DNA of 64,000 nt from Candidatus Competibacteraceae bacterium (GCA_027492875.1 JAPUDV010000071.1:1-64000); one strand, 5' to 3'; positions 51,289 through 60,738 are shown, counted from the first letter of the stretch. The notes: generated by a model not told the origin, from the letters alone. Program-made: numbers and translations.

Positions 51289-52659
51289 TCAGATCGCCCC
51301 CATCACCTCGGCCAAACGGCTGACGCCGCGCGCCTCCAACCCGTCCACCCGCCCGCCGCGCCGGGGCAGATTGGCGCGCGGCACGATGGCCTGCTTGAAA
51401 CCGTGCTTGGCCGCCTCCCGCAGCCGCTCCTCGCCGTTGGGCACCGGGCGGATTTCCCCCGCCAGCCCGACTTCGCCGAACACTACCAGATCGGTCGGCA
51501 GCGGCCGGTCGCGAAAACTCGACAGCGCCGCCAGCAGCACCGCCAGATCGGCCGCCGTTTCGTTGATCCGCACCCCGCCGACCGCGTTGACGTAGACGTC
51601 CTGATCGTACATCGCCACCCCGCCATGCCGGTGCAGCACCGCCAGCAGCATCGCCAGGCGGTTTTGTTCCAGGCCCAGCGTCACCCGGCGCGGATGGCCG
51701 CCGTGGCACTCGTCCACCAGCGCCTGGATTTCCACCAGCAGCGGCCGGGTACCTTCGCGCGTCACCATGATCACGCTGCCGGCCACCGGCGTGTCGTGGC
51801 GCGACAGAAAGATCGCCGACGGATTGCTGACCTCTTTCAGCCCGCGCTCGGTCATGGCGAACACGCCCAGCTCGTTGACCGGCCCATAGCGGTTCTTCAC
51901 CGCCCGCAGCACCCGCAACCGGCCGCTGGGATCGCCCTCGAAATACAGCACGGTGTCCACCATGTGCTCCAGCACCCGCGGCCCGGCGATGGCGCCTTCC
52001 TTGGTGACGTGGCCGACCAGAAATAGCGCCGCACCGCCGGCCTTGGCGTAGCGCACCAGTTGCGCCGCGCTTTCCCGCACCTGCGCCACCGAGCCCGGCG
52101 CCGATTGCAGCCGTTCGGTGAACACGGTCTGGATCGAGTCGATCACCATCGCCTGCGGCCGTTCGATCTCGGCGGTGGCCAGAATCCGCTCGACGTTGAT
52201 CTCCGGCAGCAACCGCAGGCGGTCGCGCGCCAGACCCAGCCGCTGGGCGCGCAGGCCGATCTGTCGCGGCGACTCCTCGCCGCTGACGTACAGCGTCCGG
52301 TTGCGCGCCGCCAGTTCGGCCAGCACCTGCAACAGCAGGGTGGACTTGCCGATGCCCGGATCGCCGCCGATCAGCGTCACCGAACCATCGACCAGGCCAC
52401 CGCCCAGCACCCGGTCCAGCTCGCCGTTGCCGCAGGACTGGCGGATTTCCGCCGCCGCGTCCACTTCGGCGAGGGTGCGTACCTCCGCCGCCTGACCGGC
52501 ATAGCCGGCGAACCCGGCCGCGTTCTTCCCCGCCGGCGGGACCGCCGGTGTTTCCTGGAGGGTATTCCAGGCCCCGCAGTCGCCGCACTGGCCGGCCCAT
52601 TTGCTGGCTTGCGCCCCGCACTCGGTGCAGACGTAGAGCGTGCGGGCCTTGCTAACCAT
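51289..52659 (-). CDS. radA: DNA repair protein RadA
   Basis: The 456-residue protein has an N-terminal zinc finger (CTECGAQASKWAGQCGDC), a RecA-type ATPase with Walker A GGDPGIGKSTLLLQ, the RadA-specific KNRYGPVNELGVF motif, and a C-terminal Lon-like domain. RadA promotes branch migration during recombination. Its start overlaps the end of alr by eight bases, so it is probably transcribed from the dnaB-alr unit. Confidence 0.96.
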   Translation of the reverse strand: MVSKARTLYVCTECGAQASKWAGQCGDCGAWNTLQETPAVPPAGKNAAGFAGYAGQAAEVRTLAEVDAAAEIRQSCGNGELDRVLGGGLVDGSVTLIGGDPGIGKSTLLLQVLAELAARNRTLYVSGEESPRQIGLRAQRLGLARDRLRLLPEINVERILATAEIERPQAMVIDSIQTVFTERLQSAPGSVAQVRESAAQLVRYAKAGGAALFLVGHVTKEGAIAGPRVLEHMVDTVLYFEGDPSGRLRVLRAVKNRYGPVNELGVFAMTERGLKEVSNPSAIFLSRHDTPVAGSVIMVTREGTRPLLVEIQALVDECHGGHPRRVTLGLEQNRLAMLLAVLHRHGGVAMYDQDVYVNAVGGVRINETAADLAVLLAALSSFRDRPLPTDLVVFGEVGLAGEIRPVPNGEERLREAAKHGFKQAIVPRANLPRRGGRVDGLEARGVSRLAEVMGAI

Positions 52660-53746
52660 CAGTCGACGGCACGGGAATCACTTCGCGCCGCACCCGCGCC
52701 GTTACCCCGCACAGCAGGGTGTAGGAAATCGTGCCGGCGGCCTGGGCGATCCGTTCCACCGGCAACCCTTCGCCCCACAGCAGCACCGGATCGCCGATCC
52801 GTGCTTCGGGATGCTGGCGCAAATCCAGCGTAATCATGTCCATCGACACCCGGCCGACCAATGCCGCCGCGCGGCCGTTGATCAGCACCGGTGCTCCCGA
52901 CGGCGCGTGGCGCGGATAACCGTCGCCGTAGCCGGCCGCCGCCACGCCCACGTTCATATCCTCGGGACAAAGCCAGGTTCCGCCGTAGCCGACCGGTTCG
53001 CCCCGGCGCAACCGCCGGATGGCGATCAATCGGGTGTGGAAGCTCATCACCGGACGCAAATCCTCGTCGGGCGCCAGACTGTTCACGAAGGGAGAAGCGC
53101 CGTACAGCATGATGCCCGGCCGCACCCAGTCGAAATGGGTGTCCGGCCAACCCAGAATGCCGGCGGAATTGGCCAGCGAACGCTCGCCCGGCAGGCCGGC
53201 GATGGCGGCTTCGAAGGTTTGGAGTTGCTGGCGGGTGTAGTCGCAATCCCGCTCGTCGGCCCGCGCCAGATGGCTCATCAGACCGATTTCCGGTTGTACA
53301 GCCGGACAGTCGCGCAAGCGCCGGAACACCGCCGGCGTCGTCTCCGGCGCCAGACCCAACCGGTGCATCCCGCTGTCGATCTTCAGCCAGGTCCGCAGCG
53401 GCCGTTCCAGCCGGGCCAGTTCCAGCATCCGCAACTGCTCGGGGTGATGGACGGCGATATCCAGGGCATGACGGGCGCACAGGGGCAGTTCGTTCGCCTC
53501 GAACACCCCTTCCAGTAGCACAATCCGCCGGTCGACGCCGGCTTCGCGCAAGGCCAGCGCCTCCTCGACGCAGGCCACCGCGAAGGCGTCGGCGTCCAGC
53601 GCGCGGGCGACCCGAACCAGACCGTGGCCGTAGCCTTCGGCCTTAACGGCGGCCGCCACCCGCCGGCCCGGCGCCGCCGCCCGGACCCGCCGCAGATTGT
53701 GAACCAGCGCCCCCAGATCGAGGCGCACCGTGGTTGCTCGACTCAT
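52652..53746 (-). CDS. alr: alanine racemase
   Basis: The 364-residue protein is a PLP enzyme with the Lys motif AVKAEGYGHGLVRVA, the catalytic Tyr in GYGDGYPRHAPSG and substrate RVSMDMITLDL. It supplies D-alanine for peptidoglycan. ATG 53746 (MSRATTVRLDLGALVHNLRR) is fixed by homology. The first 104 bases lie inside the dnaB reading frame on the same strand, an unusually long overlap. Confidence 0.95.
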   Translation of the reverse strand: MSRATTVRLDLGALVHNLRRVRAAAPGRRVAAAVKAEGYGHGLVRVARALDADAFAVACVEEALALREAGVDRRIVLLEGVFEANELPLCARHALDIAVHHPEQLRMLELARLERPLRTWLKIDSGMHRLGLAPETTPAVFRRLRDCPAVQPEIGLMSHLARADERDCDYTRQQLQTFEAAIAGLPGERSLANSAGILGWPDTHFDWVRPGIMLYGASPFVNSLAPDEDLRPVMSFHTRLIAIRRLRRGEPVGYGGTWLCPEDMNVGVAAAGYGDGYPRHAPSGAPVLINGRAAALVGRVSMDMITLDLRQHPEARIGDPVLLWGEGLPVERIAQAAGTISYTLLCGVTARVRREVIPVPSTDG

Positions 53747-55142
53747 AAGCGGAACCTGCCGAGTAGAATTCGGGGGCATAACTCTCAAAGCGGGTGTACT
53801 GCCCCAGGAAGGTCAGGCGGGTGCTCCCGATGGGACCGTTGCGCTGCTTGCCGATGATGATCTCGGCGACGCCCTTGTCGGGACTGTCGGGGTTGTAGAC
53901 TTCGTCGCGGTAGATGAAGCAGATCAGGTCCGCGTCCTGTTCGATCGCGCCCGATTCGCGCAGATCCGACATGATCGGCCGCTTGTCGCCGCGCTGTTCG
54001 AGCGTGCGGTTGAGCTGCGACAGCGCCAGCACCGGCACCGACAGTTCCTTGGCCAGAGCCTTGAGCGCGCGGGAAATCTCCGAGACCTCGGTGGCGCGGT
54101 TCTCGTTGGTGCCCGGCACCTGCATCAGTTGCAGGTAATCGACCACGATCAGCCCCAGTTGTCCTTCCTGCCGGTGCAGGCGCCGCGCCCGCGCCCGCAG
54201 TTCGTTCGGGCTCAGATTGGAGCTGTCGTCGATGAACAACCGCGCCTCCGACAACATGGTCACCGCCGAGGTCAGCCGCGGCCAATCCTCTTCCTCCAGC
54301 CGGCCGGTCCGCACCCGATGCTGGTCGATCCGCCCCAGCGACGACATCAGCCGCATGATCAGGCTCTCGCCCGGCATCTCCATGCTGAACACCGCCACCG
54401 GACACTTAACCTGAATGGCCGCGTACTCGGCGATGTTCATGGCGAAGGCGGTCTTGCCCATCGACGGCCGCCCGGCGACGACGATGAGATCGCCCCGCTG
54501 CAGGCCGGCGGTTTTGTCGTCGAAATCGGACCAGCCGGTGGGGATACCGGTAATCGGGTTGTCGCGCTGGAACAAGAGGTCGATCCGCTCCACCGTGCGC
54601 GCCAGCAAATCCTTGATGTTGGCGAAGCCCTCGCGGGCACGGAAGCCGCGCTCGGCGATGGCGAACACCTTTTTCTCGACATCGTCCAGCAGCTCCCGGC
54701 TGCCGCGGCCCTTGGGATCGTAGGCGCTGTCGGCGATCTCGGTGGCGGTGCGAATCAGCTCGCGGCGGATCGCCCGCTCGCGGATGATGTCGGCGTAGGC
54801 GCGGACGTTGGCGGCGCTCGGCGTATCCCGCGCCAGCACGCCCAGATAGGCAAACCCTCCGCCTTCCTCCAGTTCGTTGTGATCCTCCAGCCATTCGGCC
54901 AGGGTCAGCAAATCGAACGGCTTGCCCTGTTCGGCCAGCCGGCGGATGGCGCGAAAAATCAGCCGGTGGTCGGCGCGGTAGAAATCGTGCTCGTCCAGCC
55001 GGTCGGCCACCTGATCCCAGGTGGCGTTATCCAGCATCAGGCCGCCCAACACGGCCTGTTCGGCCTCGAACGAATGCGGCGGCACCCGCAGCGCCTCGGT
55101 GGCGGCATCCTTGCGATTGGGAAACGGGGAAACGGGCAGCAT
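53643..55142 (-). CDS. dnaB: replicative DNA helicase DnaB
   Basis: The 499-residue protein has an N-terminal helical domain (PHSFEAEQAVLGGLMLDNAT) and a RecA motor with Walker A AGRPSMGKTAFAMNIAEY, LIVVDYLQLM and the SRALKALAKELSVPVLALSQ helix. It unwinds DNA at the fork. ATG 55142 is preferred over an in-frame upstream start. After the normal end (GQYTRFESYAPEFYSAG) it continues for about 40 Gly/Ala/Ser-rich residues that overlap the alr start by 104 bases. This tail may be real or result from an indel at the normal stop. Confidence 0.93.
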   Translation of the reverse strand: MLPVSPFPNRKDAATEALRVPPHSFEAEQAVLGGLMLDNATWDQVADRLDEHDFYRADHRLIFRAIRRLAEQGKPFDLLTLAEWLEDHNELEEGGGFAYLGVLARDTPSAANVRAYADIIRERAIRRELIRTATEIADSAYDPKGRGSRELLDDVEKKVFAIAERGFRAREGFANIKDLLARTVERIDLLFQRDNPITGIPTGWSDFDDKTAGLQRGDLIVVAGRPSMGKTAFAMNIAEYAAIQVKCPVAVFSMEMPGESLIMRLMSSLGRIDQHRVRTGRLEEEDWPRLTSAVTMLSEARLFIDDSSNLSPNELRARARRLHRQEGQLGLIVVDYLQLMQVPGTNENRATEVSEISRALKALAKELSVPVLALSQLNRTLEQRGDKRPIMSDLRESGAIEQDADLICFIYRDEVYNPDSPDKGVAEIIIGKQRNGPIGSTRLTFLGQYTRFESYAPEFYSAGSAYESSNHGAPRSGGAGSQSAAGPGGGAGPAGGGRR

Positions 55143-55203
55143 GACGGAACTCTCGGAAACCACCGGCGATCCGCCGCCCGCCGCAACAACCCGGCGGTAC
55201 GGC

Positions 55204-55239
55204 CACGAAACACCCGCGAGGCACGAAACACCCGCGAGG
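55204..55239. repeat. 18-bp tandem duplication upstream of dnaB
   Basis: CACGAAACACCCGCGAGG occurs twice head to tail (55204-55221 and 55222-55239) in the untranslated stretch between rplI and dnaB. It may be a recent slippage product or a pair of protein sites. Confidence 0.7.
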
Positions 55240-55291
55240 GGGGATGGGCGCAAGGCGCCCGCCCGCGCTGGAACAATCGACTCCTTCAGAC

Positions 55292-55313
55292 CATTCCACT
55301 CGCGGGTGGAATG
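55292..55313. other. hairpin between rplI and dnaB
   Basis: CATTCCAC (55292-55299) pairs with GTGGAATG (55306-55313) around a 6-base loop. No T run follows on either strand, so its role as terminator or operator is open. Confidence 0.45.
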
Positions 55314-55358
55314 ATTTCAGTCTAGTCCAAATCCCGGCGCGGGCACGCCGGACGCGGC

Positions 55359-55808
55359 TCAGGCCTCGGCGATGACGTTGACCCGGATCTGGGTCTTCAC
55401 TTCGTGGTGCAACAGCAGATCCACATCGTACTCGCCGATCTGGCGGATCGAACCGGCCGGCAGCCGGATCTCCTGCTTCTGCAGTTCGATCCCGGCGGCG
55501 GACACCGCGTTGGCGATGTCGGCGGAACCGACCGAGCCGAACAGCCGGCCTTCGCTGCCGGTCTTGACCGACAGGGTGACGATCAATTCGGCGAGTTGTT
55601 CGGCGCGGGCCCTGGCCTTGGCCAGCCCCTCGGCGGCAACCCGCTCCAGCTCGGCGCGGCGGGCCTCGAACCGGGCGAGGTTGGCCGCGGTGGCGGCGGT
55701 GGCCTTGCCCTTGGGGATCAGGAAATTGCGGGCGTAGCCCGGCTTGACCTTGATCCGGTCGCCCAGACCGCCCAGATTGGTGATTTTTTCCAGCAAAATG
55801 ATTTCCAT
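55359..55808 (-). CDS. rplI: 50S ribosomal protein L9
   Basis: The 149-residue protein begins [20 protein letters not shown], the L9 signature, followed by [13 protein letters not shown], the long connecting helix, and the C-terminal rRNA-binding domain. It binds 23S rRNA near the L1 stalk. Order rpsF-priB-rpsR-DUF2232-rplI is conserved in gammaproteobacteria. Confidence 0.97.
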   Translation of the reverse strand: MEIILLEKITNLGGLGDRIKVKPGYARNFLIPKGKATAATAANLARFEARRAELERVAAEGLAKARARAEQLAELIVTLSVKTGSEGRLFGSVGSADIANAVSAAGIELQKQEIRLPAGSIRQIGEYDVDLLLHHEVKTQIRVNVIAEA

Positions 55809-55852
55809 GGTCGGACTCCGAGGTGCGCTTCGATGCGCGTGGTGAGGTAAGT

Positions 55853-56761
55853 TCAGGGTTTGGCCGGGCGCGGCCGGACGCGGGTCCGGAAATCGGCCCA
55901 GGCATCGGCGATGCCCAGTGCCATGACCAGTTGCGACAGCAGCGGAACCAGCAGCAGGTAAAACAGTAGCAGCCAGGCCGGCGACAGCCCCAGATTGAAG
56001 ACCAGGGCATGCGCCACGGCGATGCCCTGGATGCTGTAGAGCATCCCCAGCACCAGCACCAGATTGGTCAGGAACGGCCAGCCGGACAGCAGCGCCGCGC
56101 CGAACAGGGTCAGCGCCAACAGCGCCAGCGGGCGACCCAACCGCAGTTGGTGGAATTCGGGACGGAAGCCACCCGGATTGAACAGCAGCGCCTGCCACCA
56201 GCGGCCGAGCAGCAAGCTCGTCAGCACGAACAACAGGGCCGCGCCGACCGTCTGCCCCGGCAGCAGCGCCGCCCAGCTCCGCAGTAAGTCCAGCAACTGT
56301 TCCAGCGTGGCCCGGTCGTCCGGCGTCGCCAGTGTCGCCAGCTCCCGTTGCAGGCCACCCAGGGTTTGGCCCCACCAGACCACCGGATCACCCAGCGCCA
56401 GATAGAACCCGCCCACGCCCAGCAGGGCCAGCAGGGCGGCGGCCCGCACCGTCCCGGACAGCGATACCGTGGCACGCAGCATCAGCGCCAGCGCCCACAG
56501 CGGCGCCCAGCAGACCAGCAACACCCAGAGCATCGGCCACGACGTGCCCAGCACCAGCCAGGCCAGCGCCACCGCGCCCAACCCGGCCAGCCCCGCGAGC
56601 AACGCCCCTTCGGCCGCGCCCCGGCGCAGGGTCACCAGCGCCACCACCGCGCCGGACATGATCAAGAGCGGTGGAAACAGCCAGAACAGCAGCGCCGCCG
56701 GCACCGCAACCAGCACCGCCGCCGGGCGGCCGCGCATGACGAAGGCAGCCAGCGATTTCAC
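55853..56761 (-). CDS. DUF2232 membrane protein
   Basis: The 302-residue protein has about eight membrane helices and begins [23 protein letters not shown]2232 proteins commonly lie between rpsR and rplI in gammaproteobacteria; their function is unknown. The gene has no motif beyond its topology. The position between ribosomal protein genes is the main evidence for the family. Confidence 0.82.
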   Translation of the reverse strand: MKSLAAFVMRGRPAAVLVAVPAALLFWLFPPLLIMSGAVVALVTLRRGAAEGALLAGLAGLGAVALAWLVLGTSWPMLWVLLVCWAPLWALALMLRATVSLSGTVRAAALLALLGVGGFYLALGDPVVWWGQTLGGLQRELATLATPDDRATLEQLLDLLRSWAALLPGQTVGAALLFVLTSLLLGRWWQALLFNPGGFRPEFHQLRLGRPLALLALTLFGAALLSGWPFLTNLVLVLGMLYSIQGIAVAHALVFNLGLSPAWLLLFYLLLVPLLSQLVMALGIADAWADFRTRVRPRPAKP

Positions 56762-56806
56762 GCCAAGGTCCCGCCGCGACCGGTCCGGCCATTCCGCCCG
56801 ACCGGC

Positions 56807-57031
56807 TTAATGCCGGTCGCAGTACGGCAGCAGCGCCAGAAAGCGGGCGCGCTTGATCGCCACCGAGAGCTGCCGCTGGTAGCGGGCCTTGGTGCCGGTG
56901 ATGCGGCACGGCACGATCTTGCCCGTCTCGCTGATGTAGTTTTTCAGGGTGGCGATGTCCTTATAGTCGATTTCCTTGACGCCTTCGGCGGTGAAACGGC
57001 AAAACTTTTTACGACGAAAAAAACGCGACAT
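56807..57031 (-). CDS. rpsR: 30S ribosomal protein S18
   Basis: The 74-residue protein starts [20 protein letters not shown] and has [20 protein letters not shown] and [15 protein letters not shown], all standard S18 features. It pairs with S6 on 16S rRNA. ATG 57031 is chosen over one three codons upstream. Confidence 0.97.
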   Translation of the reverse strand: MSRFFRRKKFCRFTAEGVKEIDYKDIATLKNYISETGKIVPCRITGTKARYQRQLSVAIKRARFLALLPYCDRH

Positions 57032-57036
57032 GGGGT

Positions 57037-57369
57037 TCAATCCTCGGATGGTTCGTGATCAAGCATCTCTATGCGGGCGGCGTGCAGCACCAGGCGGTAT
57101 TCACCCTCGCGATGGTTGGCGCGGCTGACAAAGCCCCGCACCCGCAACCAGGCGCCCGTCGCCAGCCGGCCGGCGATGCCGGCCAGCGCCTCGCCGCAGG
57201 CCACCACCGGAATCCGGCAGCGCGCCTCGCGCGAAACGCCGGCTTCCGTCTGGCTGGAATGATGTTCCAGCAGGAAACGGCTGATGGGAATCCCCGCCGG
57301 CGACCGGCGAGTTTCGCAGGCCCCCGCGACCTGACCGGCGATGATCAGGCGGTTATCGGCGGGTGGCAT
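57037..57369 (-). CDS. priB: primosomal replication protein N PriB
   Basis: The 110-residue single OB-fold protein reads [20 protein letters not shown], then [20 protein letters not shown] and a C-terminal [20 protein letters not shown]. PriB helps restart stalled replication forks with PriA. Its place between rpsF and rpsR is the usual one. Confidence 0.93.
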   Translation of the reverse strand: MPPADNRLIIAGQVAGACETRRSPAGIPISRFLLEHHSSQTEAGVSREARCRIPVVACGEALAGIAGRLATGAWLRVRGFVSRANHREGEYRLVLHAARIEMLDHEPSED

Positions 57370-57392
57370 GGCGGCGGGCGGCCGACGTCGGC

Positions 57393-57785
57393 TTAGGCGG
57401 CTTCGTCGTCGACTTCGACTTCGTCGTCGTCCCGGTCGCTGCGGTCGCCGCGAACATCGCGCTCGTCGCGCGCCCTGACCAGCGGCGACGGTTCGGTTTC
57501 CGGCCCGTCCCGCTGGATGACCAGATTGCGGATCACGGCGTCGTTGAAGCGGAAGGCGCTCTGCAATTCGTCCAGCACCGCCTGGCTGCACTCGACGTTC
57601 ATCAGCACGTAGTGCGCCTTGTGGATCTTGTGGATCGGATAGGACAGTTGCCGCCGACCCCAGTCTTCCAGACGGTGGAGATGGCCGCCGTCCTCCTCGA
57701 CCATCGCGCGGTAACGCTCGATCATCGCCGGGACTTGTTCGCTCTGGTCGGGATGGACCAGAAACACGATTTCGTAATGTCGCAT
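57393..57785 (-). CDS. rpsF: 30S ribosomal protein S6
   Basis: The 130-residue protein begins [18 protein letters not shown] and has [19 protein letters not shown], standard S6 features. An acidic tail rich in Asp and Glu ([16 protein letters not shown]) could receive extra Glu residues by RimK. First gene of the operon, with a promoter and a hairpin upstream. Confidence 0.97.
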   Translation of the reverse strand: MRHYEIVFLVHPDQSEQVPAMIERYRAMVEEDGGHLHRLEDWGRRQLSYPIHKIHKAHYVLMNVECSQAVLDELQSAFRFNDAVIRNLVIQRDGPETEPSPLVRARDERDVRGDRSDRDDDEVEVDDEAA

Positions 57786-57839
57786 TGCGGCTCCTTACGG
57801 ATGATAGACAGCCTCCCGGAAACGGTGAGGCAAGGAGTC

Positions 57840-57857
57840 GCGGTCCGGGCGGACCGC
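57840..57857 (-). promoter_or_regulatory. rpsF leader hairpin
   Basis: GCGGTCC and GGACCGC form a perfect 7-bp stem with a 4-base loop in the rpsF leader, about 55 bases before the start codon. S6:S18 are known to bind leader structures in many bacteria. Whether this hairpin is that site cannot be judged without the full motif. Confidence 0.45.
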
Positions 57858-57868
57858 AAGGGGCGAGT

Positions 57869-57897
57869 ATTCTAGGAGGAAAGGCACGGGGACGCAA
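57869..57897 (-). promoter_or_regulatory. promoter of the rpsF operon
   Basis: On the minus strand TTGCGT (57897-57892), 17 bases, and TAGAAT (57874-57869) form a good sigma70 promoter that would start a transcript near 57862, just before the leader hairpin. Confidence 0.65.
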
Positions 57898-58265
57898 CGA
57901 CGGAAGCGACCGTTGTAGGAGGGCGCGGAGTCAGAGGCTTCGGGCGAAGTGGATTGAAAATCTGGGCGACGCGCCGGCCGAATGCGGTATGCGCCGGGTG
58001 GCTGACCGCCCGTTGCTGGAAACGCCGCGCCGGACTCAACAACAACGGTGTTCGGCTGCGCTCTTGCTCGACAACCCAATTTCGGCGACCCCATGGCGCG
58101 GTTGCCCTGTTGCGATGGCATCCGAGCCCGGAGCCGAACCGGACCGTCGGACCAGCAGGCAACCCGATCATCATAATGCGTCTTATATTATTGAGTTAAA
58201 TGGAAAAGTGATACGACCTGCGCTATCATTCCCGTCAAATTTGCCTCTGAAATCCGGAGCGTTGC
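57898..58265. other. intergenic region separating core genes from the defence island
   Basis: No gene is visible; open frames here lack codon bias. From 58180 the sequence becomes AT-rich. TATCAT at 58223-58228 may be a -10 for the gene at 58266, without a good -35. Confidence 0.4.
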
Positions 58266-58544
58266 ATGAATCCCGTATCCCGTATCCCGAAACTGAGCGC
58301 GGTTTCGTTTGACGACGCATTGCAGTGGTTCTCCGAAATGCAGTGTCGGGGCCTGCTTTTTCACCCGGATGACGATCCGGCGGATATCGTGGTCATCCGG
58401 AATGGCGAAAAGATGTTCCGGAACCGGGAAACCGAGGAAGTCCAGTTTGTGCTGGACGAACTGTTTACTGCTCTGGGCGATGGCGTTTATGAAGCGGCTT
58501 ATCCCATCATGATGAACGCCTGTGGCATCCGGCTGGATGCATGA
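58266..58544 (+). CDS. small unknown protein ahead of the methylase gene
   Basis: The 92-residue acidic, soluble protein (FDDALQWFSEMQCRGLLFHP; FVLDELFTALGDGVYEAAYP) has no motif I recognise. GGAG seven bases before the ATG supports translation. It lies 30 bases upstream of the methylase gene in the same direction. In restriction islands such small genes are often regulators or immunity proteins, but there is no helix-turn-helix here to support this. Confidence 0.6.
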   Translation: MNPVSRIPKLSAVSFDDALQWFSEMQCRGLLFHPDDDPADIVVIRNGEKMFRNRETEEVQFVLDELFTALGDGVYEAAYPIMMNACGIRLDA

Positions 58545-58574
58545 GCGCGGCAACCCCAGTCTCCATGCCATTCC

Positions 58575-60302
58575 GTGACTAAGCCATCAACGCCTGTCCT
58601 GGGGTTGTCGGTCGAGACCACAGGTGCAGAACCTCGATTCGAGTCGTTGAGCCAAACGACGGATCAGATCGACACGCAGATCCGGGTGATGGATCTGTTC
58701 GCCGGCCCCGGTGGTCTGGGAGAAGGATTTACGACCTTTGAATCCCGTCCCGACTACCGGCCATTCCGGATTATCGCGTCGGTTGAGAAGGATCCCGCCG
58801 CCTGTCGGACCCTGCGGCTGCGCGGTTTCTATCATCGTGTACTCCAGTCCGGCAACCGGAAAGCACTGGACGCCTATTACGCTTATGTTCGCGGTGATCA
58901 GAAAACGCCGGTCGCACCTGACAACGATATGGCCCGGGTCGCCTGGCGGCAGGCAGGAGAAGAGACGCTGGAACGCACCTTGGGAAAATCGGACACTGGT
59001 CTGGAGTTGCAAACCCTGATTCATCGGGTGCAGACGAACGATGATAAGCCGCTGGTGCTGATCGGCGGCCCGCCCTGTCAGGCTTATTCCTCGGTAGGAC
59101 GATCTCGTAATGTCGGTATTGACGGCTATCGGCCTGCTCTGGATAACCGACACTTTCTGTACCGCGTTTATCTGGATCTGTTGAGCAACCATCGGCCGGT
59201 GGCGTTCGTGATGGAAAACGTCAAAGGTATCCTGTCATCGCAGATTGCCGGAAGACGGCTGTTTCCGCGCATTCTTCAGGATTTGGCCAGCCCAGCCACG
59301 GCGTATGGACAGGATAAGCGACGACGATATCCGCAGTACCGGATTTATTCGCTGGTTGATGGCAGTTCGTTCCGGAATGGGCAAGATCCTACATCGATCC
59401 AGACCGAGCGGTTTATTGTTCAGGCAGAGCGCTATGGTATCCCCCAGAACCGGCACAGGGTGATACTGTTGGGCCTACGTGAGGATTTGGCCGAAACCTT
59501 CGACCGTCTGGGTAATGCTTTTCCGTGCCTCAGTCCGCTAACCGGGACGGAGCAACGATCCAGCGTCTTCAGCCGGCACGCGCTGACCGATCTACCTCCA
59601 CTGCGCAGTGGACTGTCCTGGCTCAGGAGCGCGTGCAAGGCTGGCAGTTGGCAGGACACCCTGCTGCCGCTTTTCACCCATAGCGCGCGGACCATCGAGG
59701 ATACCGAGTTGCGCATCGCCTTTGAGGAATCTGCCCGACAGGTAGCAAACTCGAACCTGCCACGGGGCGGGCGTAGCGTCACCCCGTCCAGCGAAGCCGG
59801 CTTTGCCGTCGGCTTGCCGGAAAATTTAGCTGCCTGGTATCGCGGCCAAGATCCACCTCTGGTGCTGAATCACGAAACCCGCAAACACATGCCGGAGGAC
59901 TTGGTGCGCTATCTGTTCTGCGCCGTGTATGCCCGACAGAAGGGGGTTTCACCCAAGGCGACCCAGTTTCCTGCCGCGCTGGCGCCTCGCCACCGGAACT
60001 GGGAGACGGGCAAGTTTGATGACCGCTTCCGGGTGCAGGTGGCAGATCAACCCGCCACGACGGTGATGAGCCACATCGCGAAAGACGGCCACTACTTCAT
60101 TCATCATGATCCGGCTCAATGCCGCAGTCTGACTGTGCGTGAAGCGGCCCGGCTGCAAACCTTCCCAGACAGCTATTTCTTTGAGGGTAACCGGACGGAG
60201 CAGTACACCCAAGTTGGCAATGCAGTGCCGCCGTTTCTGGCGCGGCAGATTGCCGATGTGGTCTGGAAACTGCTGCGGCAGTTGGGATATGGAGCACCCT
60301 GA
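58575..60302 (+). CDS. DNA (cytosine-5)-methyltransferase
   Basis: The 575-residue protein has the m5C-methylase motifs in order: I (VMDLFAGPGGLGEGF), IV (LIGGPPCQAYSSVGRS, catalytic Cys), VI (VMENVKGIL), VIII (YGIPQNRHRVILLG), a long target-recognition region, and X (QVGNAVPPFLARQIADV). It should methylate a specific cytosine-containing site; the site cannot be read. GTG 58575 is the likely start. The vsr gene follows two bases after its stop. Residues 1-35 are an extension ahead of motif I. Confidence 0.95.
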   Translation: MTKPSTPVLGLSVETTGAEPRFESLSQTTDQIDTQIRVMDLFAGPGGLGEGFTTFESRPDYRPFRIIASVEKDPAACRTLRLRGFYHRVLQSGNRKALDAYYAYVRGDQKTPVAPDNDMARVAWRQAGEETLERTLGKSDTGLELQTLIHRVQTNDDKPLVLIGGPPCQAYSSVGRSRNVGIDGYRPALDNRHFLYRVYLDLLSNHRPVAFVMENVKGILSSQIAGRRLFPRILQDLASPATAYGQDKRRRYPQYRIYSLVDGSSFRNGQDPTSIQTERFIVQAERYGIPQNRHRVILLGLREDLAETFDRLGNAFPCLSPLTGTEQRSSVFSRHALTDLPPLRSGLSWLRSACKAGSWQDTLLPLFTHSARTIEDTELRIAFEESARQVANSNLPRGGRSVTPSSEAGFAVGLPENLAAWYRGQDPPLVLNHETRKHMPEDLVRYLFCAVYARQKGVSPKATQFPAALAPRHRNWETGKFDDRFRVQVADQPATTVMSHIAKDGHYFIHHDPAQCRSLTVREAARLQTFPDSYFFEGNRTEQYTQVGNAVPPFLARQIADVVWKLLRQLGYGAP

Positions 60303-60303
60303 A

Positions 60304-60738
60304 ATGACCGACATCGTGGACCAGGCGACCCGCTCCCGGATGATGTCGCGCATCCGCAACCGGGATACCGCACCGGAAATGGCGGTTCGGCGCGAGTTGT
60401 GCAGTCTGGGTATCCGCTACCGTCTGCATAACGGCAAGCTGCCCGGCCGGCCCGATATCGTCATTGGCCGGCTGCGCACCGTGATTTTCGTCCACGGCTG
60501 CTACTGGCACCGGCATCCAGGATGCCGGCTGGCCTACACCCCGAAATCAAATGTTGAGTTCTGGCAGCGCAAGCTGGAAGGCAATGTGGCGCGGGATGCC
60601 CGGAACCAGGCCCTGCTGATGGAACAGGGTTGGCGGGTAGTCGTCATCTGGGAGTGCGAGACCCGCGATCACGGAGCATTGCGCGAGCAACTGGCCCGAT
60701 GGATGGAGCTGGAAGCTCCAGCGGAAATCACGGGCTGA
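60304..60738 (+). CDS. vsr: very short patch repair endonuclease Vsr
   Basis: The 144-residue protein reads TDIVDQATRSRMMSRIRNRD, then RYRLHNGKLPGRPDIV with the catalytic Asp, TVIFVHGCYWHRHPGC with zinc-binding residues, and WRVVVIWECETRD. Vsr nicks beside T:G mismatches formed by deamination of 5-methylcytosine, protecting sites of the adjoining methylase. ATG 60304 behind GGAG is preferred to an ATG 15 bases earlier. The last 11 bases overlap the convergent AIPR gene. Confidence 0.95.
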   Translation: MTDIVDQATRSRMMSRIRNRDTAPEMAVRRELCSLGIRYRLHNGKLPGRPDIVIGRLRTVIFVHGCYWHRHPGCRLAYTPKSNVEFWQRKLEGNVARDARNQALLMEQGWRVVVIWECETRDHGALREQLARWMELEAPAEITG

